From Gammaproteobacteria bacterium RIFCSPHIGHO2_12_FULL_37_14 (GTDB taxonomy: Bacteria > Pseudomonadota > Gammaproteobacteria > DSM-16500), in NCBI GenBank assembly GCA_001801485.1, contig MGXV01000056.1, positions 1 to 5,080 of the forward strand: a stretch of DNA of 5,080 bases, given 5' to 3'. The notes below the pieces were generated by a model that was given only the letters and a program-made list of their open reading frames with translations, searched no databases and had not been told where the DNA came from. Shown here in pieces: positions 1-5,080 of the stretch. Within the stretch, counting starts at the first letter, position 1. The number at the start of each line of letters is the position of its first letter. The translations under genes and the position numbers were made by a program.

Positions 1-131
1 AAGCATTGATGCAGAATAAAACAATTGATGGCTTTGTTCATGCGCCGATTTTTAAAACGATTAATCAAATCGTAGAGAAATATTTAATGCAAGATGAATT
101 TCCCAGTCCAAAACGTAAAAGAAGTTGCTAA
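1..131 (+). CDS. C-terminal end of an unrecognised upstream protein (5' partial)
   Basis: The frame whose first complete codon is at position 3 is open from the window edge to TAA at 129-131, giving the last 42 residues of a protein that begins outside the window. The visible part starts ALMQNKTIDGFVHAPIF, runs through a probable amphipathic helix (INQIVEKYLMQDEF) and ends in a Pro-Ser-Pro linker followed by a basic KRKR cluster and a final Ser-Cys. Two further in-frame TAA codons (132-134 and 135-137) directly follow the stop. I do not recognise the family. The short basic tail resembles a monopartite nuclear localisation signal or a nucleic-acid or lipid contact, but 42 residues cannot decide this. 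The next gene lies 169 bases downstream on the same strand. Confidence that this is a real gene end comes from the uninterrupted frame, coding-like composition and stacked stops. Confidence 0.6.
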   Translation, partial: ALMQNKTIDGFVHAPIFKTINQIVEKYLMQDEFPSPKRKRSC

Positions 132-246
132 TAATAAGATATTTTTTCGAAAAGAAGGTCGATGCCGAAGGCGATGAGAAGCTTTTTAAGCATTTGCCAT
201 TTAAGTCTATGTTAAGAAAGCTAGTGTAAGATTTGTTCATAAATTC

Positions 247-252
247 TATTAT
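247..252 (+). promoter_or_regulatory. Possible -10 element (TATTAT)
   Basis: TATTAT matches the sigma-70 -10 consensus at five of six positions and lies 48 bases before the start codon of the giant gene, a reasonable distance for its promoter. No good -35 element is found 16-18 bases upstream; the closest hexamer at the right spacing, TGTAAG at 225-230, matches poorly. If this is a promoter, it would probably need an activator, and the TAAG-containing hexamers just upstream would be candidate sites. In DNA this AT-rich such a hexamer is expected by chance, so support is slight. Confidence 0.2.
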
Positions 253-287
253 CATGAAAAATAATAACTAAACGGGTGTTGACAAAA

Positions 288-297
288 GAGCGGTGGA
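288..297 (+). promoter_or_regulatory. Ribosome binding site of the giant gene
   Basis: The purine-rich stretch GAGCGGTGGA ends three bases before the ATG at 301. Its GGTGG core is an imperfect match to the AGGAGGTG Shine-Dalgarno consensus and lies at a usable distance. Because the frame has a TGA stop at 280-282 and no alternative start codon between it and 301, this site and ATG are the natural initiation point. Confidence 0.5.
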
Positions 298-300
298 TCT

Positions 301-867
301 ATGTTTTTAACTAAAAAAGAAAAGCTTGATGCGCTTTTACATCTTTCTCCAGTAGATGAAGAAGGAGAGCCATATAAGGTCAGTTATACAAGTAATGGAC
401 CGAATTATTTTGATCTCTGGCTGCAAATGGAAGGGCAAGAAAATTGTTGGCAGCAGTTGGAGGCGCAATCTATATCTCAACATAAAAACAAAAAATATAA
501 ATATATTGTATCTACTTCCTTAAAAAATTTAGGTGAAATGGATTTGAAAGTTCTAAAGTTTATTTCAGCACTAATCGAATTTTATGAAGTTTACTTATGG
601 CTAGATGAAAAAATGCCGTGGTCACTCGCTAAGCCGGTTAATTCAAGTAAAGAATTCTGGACGATGCGGTCAAAAATTAAGTCAGCCACGAAAAAGACGG
701 TTGAAGACATATTAGTTGCCCAAGGCATAGACATGGATGATTATTTTGTCATTGATCCTAGCTATTTTGATATCAAAATTAAACAGCAAACGACAACCGA
801 TTCAATTGATTTACGCAATATGAATTTCAGTCAGGATGAAATAGTTGAAAAAATAAAAAATGAATGT
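301..867 (+). other. Unrecognised N-terminal domain of the giant protein
   Basis: Residues about 1-190 precede the LRRs. The segment starts with a charged helix-like stretch (TKKEKLDALLHL). It contains a Trp/Tyr-rich alternating stretch around residues 88-107 (ALIEFYEVYLWLDEKMPWSL), then a basic helical stretch (about 122-136, RSKIKSATKKTV) and a hydrophobic DYFVIDPSYFDIKI stretch at about 147-160. No signal peptide is visible: the first residues MFLTKKEKLD lack a hydrophobic core. I cannot assign a family. It could be an N-terminal cap for the LRR solenoid or a separate localisation domain. Confidence 0.45.
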
Positions 868-3800
868 GTAGCATCATCAATAAAAAATATTATAATTGAC
901 GCACCAAGTAAAATTGAAATCGATAATTTGTTAATTGCCTTCCCTCAATTCGAGCATATTGAAATTATTAATCCATCAATTGCTTGGATTGAAAAAAATT
1001 TAGAGAGATTTAAAGGAAAAGAAATTACCCTAAAAAAAATAATTGGAGCGGAAGGCCTGCTGCTGCCTGCAAATATAGAGTTAACTGCCTTAAACATTAT
1101 TGATAGCGATCAATTAGTGATACTAGGGATAAAAAAAGCACCTACTAAAAAATTAAGCATAATAAATTGTTCGAAGTTGATTAAATGCGATATTTTTAAT
1201 TCACAGTCTCTGGAAGACTTAACGATTGAGAATTGTAATGCTGATCTTGAAGTAAATATGCCATTGTTGCCAGGTCAACCCTCGTATTTAAAACGTTTAA
1301 CTAGAAAGTATAATGGTTCAATTTCTTTAAATTTGACCGATTTGCAGCAATTGGAAGAACTAGTATTAGAAGACAATAGTAATATTACATTTAATCAACT
1401 TCTTCCCATGCTTAATTTGCGACAACTGATTATACAAAATTGCGATGACTTTCCAAAGATAGATTTTCAATTTTTTCCAAATTTAGAAAAAATTGAAATC
1501 CGTTTAGCAAATATTGATTTTGATTTAAATAATTTACTGTATTATTCTAAAAAGCTGAAATTTATACGATTAGAGCAAATAGAATCTTCCAGCAAAGGCG
1601 CATATGATTTTTCTCAACTTACTCAATTAGTAGAATTGTATCTTGAGGAGTGCAGTTTTATTGAAAAACTATATGGTCTACAAAGTGAAAACTTAAGCTC
1701 TATCACGTTACAGAGAATGAAAATAGAGAGTTTACAATCTTATTCGTTAAATAAACTGCACAATCTCGTCATTGACAATTGCTATATGTTGAAAGATATA
1801 GCAATAGATAGTGTAAATTTAAAATATTTGAAGATTGTGAAGAGCTCGTCACTAAATCAAATTGATTTTTCTAGATATAAAAAATTAAAGCAATTAATAG
1901 TTGATGATAAGGTGAATTATTTAAATCTAGAGCAGCTACTAAATGTAGATTTGCAGGTCATTGGGTCAATATCTAAAATCGAAAAGAAAAACTATTTGAA
2001 AATAGTAGAAATTACTTCGACAGGAAATGAATTTCAACCTATCACGCCAATTAATTTGGATGAATTGCCAAATTTAAAATCATTATCGATGGATCATGTC
2101 ATAGAATATAGCCCATCGACTGTGCATGCTCTAAAAAAATTAACGTTATTATCTATAGAAAATTTAAATACATTTGATATTCGAAAATTTATTGAGTTAG
2201 AAAAATTATCGATCTATTATGGTAGTAACATATCATTAAATAATATTTCTGTTAAGAGACTTTCTATCAATGATACAAAATTTGGTGATATATTAGATTT
2301 ATCGACTATACATGGATTAGAAGAACTTAAACTATATAATTGTTATGGTTTTTCAGAAATCCTTTGGCCAAAGGATGGCGCAATTAAATACTTACATATT
2401 TCAGATTGCAATGATCTTTCTAAACTGAATTTGTCTGATTTGATGAATATTGAAAGTATAAAAATTCGTAAATGCAGTGCCTTGGCCAATCTTATCGTTA
2501 GTCCTAATGATTCTATTAAACATGTTGTTATTGAATCATGTTTTAAGTTGATTATGGTTGATTTTAGGTTGTGCTCGGAATTGGAATTTTTTAAATTTAA
2601 TAATGAATTGCCTACTAATATAGTTACCAAGGATTCTGCAACTTCGATTTATTTATCTGATTTATCAAAACTAAAGATAGCTCTCATCTCGTCTCATGTC
2701 GCTAAGCTTGGAATTACTTTGGCGAATTGTGCTGATTTGAGAGATGTAGAAATTAAAAGCTACGGACAAATTGCACTCAATTGGAATGGTTGTACTAATT
2801 TAACTTTATTTCAAGCACGCTGCGTGATGCTTATGTTTACTTCAATGACTCGTTTTCATCAATTGAAAATTGTAGATATCATCGCGTTGAAGATATGTCG
2901 AGTTCCTGCTGTTGATTTAAGTGATGACGATTTTCGAAATAACGTTGTGCTGCCTAATCGTCAAGTTAATATTCGTCGGCCAATATTTAGTGTTGGAACA
3001 AATTTGACAAAGCAAGATGTCCTAAGGAGATGGCAAACTAGTTGTAATGATCAAAGTCCAGTGACACTTTATAACCAACGTTCTCAGATTGGTATAGATA
3101 GTCATACCATTTCAACCAGCAGTTATCACGCCACAGGATCGATTAAATGTGTCATTTTTTCTAGACAAAAAGTGGAAAAAGATTATTATCGTATTAACTT
3201 ATTTAACAAGGTAGAATTGGTCGATGGTCGTTTAGTTTTTATTTCACGTCGTGATCGTTCACGTCTACAAAAAATTGTTTCAAGTGCTCCTCATCGTATT
3301 TTAGATGATTCACTGGTTGCTGAAGTCAAATCATTCGTGTCACAAACGCCAGGATATGCGGGTGGTTATCTGGAGGCAAGTCTTGAGCCAGGGCAATTAT
3401 ATCCATTTCCAGCAATGCATCCGGTCGATGATCCTTATATTGAATGTTACGCAAATGTTAATGACTTGCAACTTTATTGGGATCCCGATGATCTACAATG
3501 CCTTGTAGAGTGCACAGGTAGCTCTCAGCAATCGGTAAAATTGTTGTATCGGATCAAAGAATCGCCATCATATGATTTAGCTCCATCCGATTCTGCTTTT
3601 CCCTTATTCCGAACTGATTTGCTACCAAAAAAAATCGTAGATGAAGTAACTAAGCGATTGCAGATGGATAGTCGTGTTGCATTTTTATTTGATGCACAGC
3701 TAAGTGTGAGAGATAAATTTCGATTATTAATCGAATATCTGGATAAAAAGAATTTTAAAGTTGAAGAATTAAATGAAAATAGTACCGATGATTTCGACAT

Positions 3801-5080
3801 TATTTGCAGTCAAATTTTAGAACGTAAAGGAGTTTGTAGGCATCGTAGCGAGCAATTTATGTTGCTGGCACATTTAATTAATGTTCCTGTACGAATCAAT
3901 TGCAATGAACAACATCTCTACGGTGAAATTCCTTGGGTAGTTGAGGGTAAGTTCTATTTGCAACGCTTTGACTTAGGTGGTGGCGATCGGCCTGATCTTA
4001 CTGATCTCAATCAGCGAACAAATATTTTTGATACTATTACCCCTACTATTCCGGCAAGAGATTCATTGGAAGAGCTTGATCCCATTGTAAGCTACTATTT
4101 AGATAATTTTGAACAGCTTACCTCTCAGCAGCCATTGCGATCGCTTGAATCTCTGTTAAATCAGCAACAATCAGCGTTGTTTTCAGCATTGATTAACTTA
4201 AATCAGCAGCAACATCCCTTGATTGTCAATCAACACATTGTTAACCAATTAGAGAAATTACATATAGATTCCTATCAGCAACATCTTTATATCAATCGAC
4301 CTGAAGAGTTTTCAGTTTATTTGCGACCTTGGATACAGGTAAATGGTGATTGGATTCAAAAAGAGCAGCCAACTGGGCCTTTAAAAACACTCTTTGAAAA
4401 TGGTGGCATATTAGTAGTAAATTGGGATAATTTTTCGCCCGAGCAAATCATCAGCTATAAAAGTATATTAGATACCGAACCTACTATTTTAGGTGAAAAG
4501 GTATCCAAAAAATTGATTGTCATTGGATTAATGACGTCTGGGAAAACGAAAAGCTGTGTCTTTTTATCGCGTTGTACTCCTTACACCTTAACGCAGGAAT
4601 TTTTCCAACAGGCGAGTCCCATGCTAATTGATATCAATCCGTCTTTAGCAATGGAGATTGATTTATTCCAAACGCCTGCTTGGCGAGAAAAGTTATATGG
4701 AGAGGTGACTGCTAATGATAGTCAACAAACAGGCATGCTTATTAAAGCGATCAAGCAAAATAGACCGCTTATAATCTACAATCCGCCAATGGACCCTGAT
4801 TTTGAGCTTTTGCTTCATCGAGTGGAGGTTGAGCGGAAAATTTTATATAATGGCGAATTGTTGAAAATTCCAGACCAAGTTCATATTCAAACAAAAGAAA
4901 AGAAGCATCTTGCGAAGTTGGATAATGTAATGGTTGAGACAGAAGTTAATATTAAAAATAAAGATCATCGGCGTATTTATTTAGGATTATATAATTTATA
5001 TGAGTGTTTTAGTCGTTTTGCAGTGGTAGCAGGTAAGCGAATACCATGTAATGATTTACTACAAGACTATCAATCTGATC
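301..5080 (+). CDS. Giant multidomain LRR / transglutaminase-like / AAA-like protein (3' partial)
   Basis: The frame is open from ATG 301 to the window edge, 1593 codons (over 180 kDa), with no internal stop. An in-frame TGA at 280-282 and no intervening start fix ATG 301 as the first possible start; the next Met codon is at residue 43. No signal peptide or membrane segment is apparent, so the visible part looks soluble. Order of parts: unrecognised N-terminal domain (about 1-190); LRR solenoid (about 190-875); unrecognised probably beta-rich region (about 880-1160); transglutaminase-like core with GVCRHRS at 1177-1183, His1205 and Asp1224; Gln-rich linker (about 1285-1330); two AAA-like segments (about 1290-1540) including GLMTSGKT at 1409-1416. 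The likely scheme is a partner-binding LRR scaffold presenting a thiol enzyme (amide-bond cleavage or transfer) beside an NTPase-like unit. By architecture it could be a host-directed effector or a large intracellular defence or toxin protein; the substrate is unknown. I recognise the domains but not the gene. Confidence 0.93.
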   Translation, partial: MFLTKKEKLDALLHLSPVDEEGEPYKVSYTSNGPNYFDLWLQMEGQENCWQQLEAQSISQHKNKKYKYIVSTSLKNLGEMDLKVLKFISALIEFYEVYLWLDEKMPWSLAKPVNSSKEFWTMRSKIKSATKKTVEDILVAQGIDMDDYFVIDPSYFDIKIKQQTTTDSIDLRNMNFSQDEIVEKIKNECVASSIKNIIIDAPSKIEIDNLLIAFPQFEHIEIINPSIAWIEKNLERFKGKEITLKKIIGAEGLLLPANIELTALNIIDSDQLVILGIKKAPTKKLSIINCSKLIKCDIFNSQSLEDLTIENCNADLEVNMPLLPGQPSYLKRLTRKYNGSISLNLTDLQQLEELVLEDNSNITFNQLLPMLNLRQLIIQNCDDFPKIDFQFFPNLEKIEIRLANIDFDLNNLLYYSKKLKFIRLEQIESSSKGAYDFSQLTQLVELYLEECSFIEKLYGLQSENLSSITLQRMKIESLQSYSLNKLHNLVIDNCYMLKDIAIDSVNLKYLKIVKSSSLNQIDFSRYKKLKQLIVDDKVNYLNLEQLLNVDLQVIGSISKIEKKNYLKIVEITSTGNEFQPITPINLDELPNLKSLSMDHVIEYSPSTVHALKKLTLLSIENLNTFDIRKFIELEKLSIYYGSNISLNNISVKRLSINDTKFGDILDLSTIHGLEELKLYNCYGFSEILWPKDGAIKYLHISDCNDLSKLNLSDLMNIESIKIRKCSALANLIVSPNDSIKHVVIESCFKLIMVDFRLCSELEFFKFNNELPTNIVTKDSATSIYLSDLSKLKIALISSHVAKLGITLANCADLRDVEIKSYGQIALNWNGCTNLTLFQARCVMLMFTSMTRFHQLKIVDIIALKICRVPAVDLSDDDFRNNVVLPNRQVNIRRPIFSVGTNLTKQDVLRRWQTSCNDQSPVTLYNQRSQIGIDSHTISTSSYHATGSIKCVIFSRQKVEKDYYRINLFNKVELVDGRLVFISRRDRSRLQKIVSSAPHRILDDSLVAEVKSFVSQTPGYAGGYLEASLEPGQLYPFPAMHPVDDPYIECYANVNDLQLYWDPDDLQCLVECTGSSQQSVKLLYRIKESPSYDLAPSDSAFPLFRTDLLPKKIVDEVTKRLQMDSRVAFLFDAQLSVRDKFRLLIEYLDKKNFKVEELNENSTDDFDIICSQILERKGVCRHRSEQFMLLAHLINVPVRINCNEQHLYGEIPWVVEGKFYLQRFDLGGGDRPDLTDLNQRTNIFDTITPTIPARDSLEELDPIVSYYLDNFEQLTSQQPLRSLESLLNQQQSALFSALINLNQQQHPLIVNQHIVNQLEKLHIDSYQQHLYINRPEEFSVYLRPWIQVNGDWIQKEQPTGPLKTLFENGGILVVNWDNFSPEQIISYKSILDTEPTILGEKVSKKLIVIGLMTSGKTKSCVFLSRCTPYTLTQEFFQQASPMLIDINPSLAMEIDLFQTPAWREKLYGEVTANDSQQTGMLIKAIKQNRPLIIYNPPMDPDFELLLHRVEVERKILYNGELLKIPDQVHIQTKEKKHLAKLDNVMVETEVNIKNKDHRRIYLGLYNLYECFSRFAVVAGKRIPCNDLLQDYQSD
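868..2925 (+). repeat. Leucine-rich-repeat region, 22-residue register
   Basis: Residues about 190-875 repeatedly show the LRR beta-strand pattern LxxLxIxxC/N followed by a hydrophobic position. Examples are KKLSIINCSKL (283-293), LEDLTIENC (304-312), LEELVLEDN (351-359), LVELYLEEC (443-451), LHNLVIDNC (486-494), LEELKLYNC (673-681) and IKYLHISDC (695-703). The Cys at the end of the strand recurs at exact 22-residue steps: 290 and 312, then 681, 703, 725 and 747. Residues 659 (Thr) and 769 (Glu) continue the register without Cys. Other repeats are irregular, about 17-28 residues. At this spacing the region holds roughly 25-30 repeats. LRR solenoids are protein-binding scaffolds, so this part probably provides substrate or partner recognition. 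The Asn/Cys-ended strands resemble the 'LxxLxIxxC' type seen in plant resistance proteins more than the 20-residue LPX type of Shigella and Salmonella ubiquitin-ligase effectors. Confidence 0.85.
2938..3777 (+). other. Unrecognised inter-domain region before the transglutaminase core
   Basis: Residues about 880-1159 link the LRRs to the enzymatic core. The early part (about 885-1000) has alternating hydrophobic strands such as IKCVIFSRQKV and VELVDGRLVFISRR, suggesting beta structure. A Gly/Pro-rich piece follows (QTPGYAGGYLEASLEPGQLYPFP, about 1015-1037, broken across turns). The last part has a strand SVKLLYRIKE at 1078-1087, then a helical segment VAFLFDAQLSVRDKFRLLIE (1126-1145). In many bacterial transglutaminase-like proteins a beta-sandwich and helix precede the CRHR motif, so the end of this stretch probably belongs to the same fold. 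No family is assigned. Confidence 0.4.
3778..3990 (+). other. Transglutaminase/papain-like catalytic core
   Basis: Residues about 1160-1230 carry GVCRHRS (1177-1183, Cys codon at 3835), then LLAHLINVPVRIN (1188-1200), NEQHLYGEI (1202-1209... His1205 codon at 3913) and LQRFDLGGG (1220-1228, Asp1224 codon at 3970). This matches the bacterial transglutaminase-like pattern in which a Cys in a G-x-C-R-H-R helix start is followed by a 'GIPxR' strand, a His before an acidic residue, and a W/xxIDLGG strand giving the Asp. The family (transglutaminase-like superfamily) performs amide-bond hydrolysis or acyl transfer with a Cys-His-Asp triad, and all three candidate residues are present in the right order and spacing, so activity is plausible. 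Whether it acts as protease, deamidase or crosslinker cannot be told from sequence. Confidence 0.8.
4168..4620 (+). other. AAA-like module 1 with a Walker A-like string
   Basis: Residues about 1290-1440 start with a Gln-rich stretch (NQQQSALF, NQQQHPLIV) and then read TGPLKTLFENGGILVVNWDN (1358-1377), like the 'GxL..Al..GG.LllDE' Walker B neighbourhood of AAA+ ATPases, but with Asn-Trp-Asp where Asp-Glu is usual. A later strand and loop, KLIVIGLMTSGKT (1404-1416), fit either sensor 1 of that AAA fold or a true P-loop: GLMTSGKT matches GxxxxGK[ST] exactly. The two readings conflict, because a P-loop normally precedes its Walker B strand. I favour a degenerate AAA module, with moderate to low confidence, and no claim of ATPase activity. 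Confidence 0.4.
4621..4920 (+). other. AAA-like module 2 (degenerate)
   Basis: Residues about 1441-1540 repeat the pattern of the preceding module: TGMLIKAIKQNRPLIIYNPP (1477-1496) aligns without gaps to TGPLKTLFENGGILVVNWDN (1358-1377), sharing the TGxL start, the LII/LVV strand and a Pro three positions beyond both windows. It is followed by a helix (FELLLHRVEVERK) and NGELLKIPDQVHI, resembling the helix and 'nG..v.vp..v.i' sensor-1 strand of large multi-AAA proteins. No Walker A or Asp-Glu Walker B is visible, so a structural or regulatory role is more likely than hydrolysis. The final 53 residues (1541-1593) are not recognised and the protein continues past the window. Confidence 0.35.

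Larger units (their letters stand above)
138..300. other. Intergenic region with weak hairpin and repeated TAAG motifs
   Basis: No convincing gene is seen here. A perfect 10-base palindrome TTTTCGAAAA lies at 144-153. A small hairpin has stem GCC/GGC (164-166 with 170-172) around a GAA loop. It can be extended to 159-177 with wobbles and one mismatch, and a five-T run follows at 183-187. This is too weak to call a terminator for the upstream gene. The pentamer CGATG is directly repeated at 160-164 and 172-176. Downstream, four hexamers ending in TAAG occur at 185-190, 200-205, 211-216 and 225-230. They could be binding sites for an unknown regulator or chance in AT-rich DNA. Confidence 0.4.

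Noticed and set aside
159..187. Intrinsic terminator for the upstream gene
   Set aside because: The stem has only three solid base pairs next to its loop, the extension needs wobbles and a mismatch, and the T-run is separated from the stem by several bases.
61..255. 64-codon reverse-strand open frame overlapping the upstream gene end and the intergenic region
   Set aside because: It overlaps the 3' end of the likely upstream gene, its translation is low in complexity (Ser/Phe/Leu/Ile-rich) without a recognisable motif, and AT-rich DNA gives such frames by chance.
279..284. Perfect -35 consensus TTGACA
   Set aside because: A -10 element at normal spacing would fall inside the coding sequence at about 302-307 (TGTTTT), which is a poor match and would leave no leader or ribosome binding site.
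2343..2630. 95-codon reverse-strand open frame
   Set aside because: It lies entirely inside the LRR coding frame, whose 22-residue register runs through the same bases; it is a shadow of that gene.
868..2925. LPX-type LRR of NEL-family bacterial ubiquitin ligases (IpaH/SspH)
   Set aside because: The repeats are about 22 residues with strand-ending Cys/Asn and lack the LPxxLxxL core of the 20-residue LPX type, and no NEL catalytic motif was seen in the region after the LRRs.
3305..3508. 67-codon forward open frame in another phase
   Set aside because: It is contained in the giant gene and has no start-site or family support.
3525..3800. 91-codon reverse-strand open frame
   Set aside because: It is antisense to the region leading into the transglutaminase-like core and its translation is Ser/Asn-rich with no recognisable motif.

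Overview
The window is AT-rich bacterial coding DNA dominated by one giant reading frame. It holds the last 42 codons of an upstream gene (ending at 131), a gap of about 170 bases, and a gene that starts at 301 and stays open for 1593 codons to the window edge. I found no tRNA, rRNA, CRISPR array, insertion sequence or origin.

The giant protein appears modular. I read it as (1) an unrecognised N-terminal domain, residues about 1-190; (2) a long, irregular leucine-rich-repeat (LRR) solenoid, about 190-875, with a clear 22-residue register in its best stretch; (3) an unrecognised, probably beta-rich region, about 880-1160; (4) a transglutaminase/papain-like core, about 1160-1230, with a Cys-His-Asp triad in the expected spacing; (5) a Gln-rich linker; and (6) two consecutive segments resembling degenerate AAA+ modules, about 1290-1540, with one string matching a Walker A motif. 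The C-terminus lies beyond the window.

The organism is inferred, not proven. Low GC, in-frame use of TGG but no TGA in nearly 1600 codons (standard code), and a very large soluble LRR protein fused to a cysteine-hydrolase fold all fit a host-associated gammaproteobacterium of the Legionella/Coxiella/Rickettsiella/Aquicella/Berkiella type. In such genomes, proteins of this kind are often secreted effectors. Nothing in the window shows a secretion signal or a secretion-system gene, so the effector role is a hypothesis.

The upstream gene ends with a strongly basic tail (KRKR) and three consecutive stop codons. The two genes lie on the same strand. No strong terminator or promoter was recognised between them, so co-transcription is possible but not shown.
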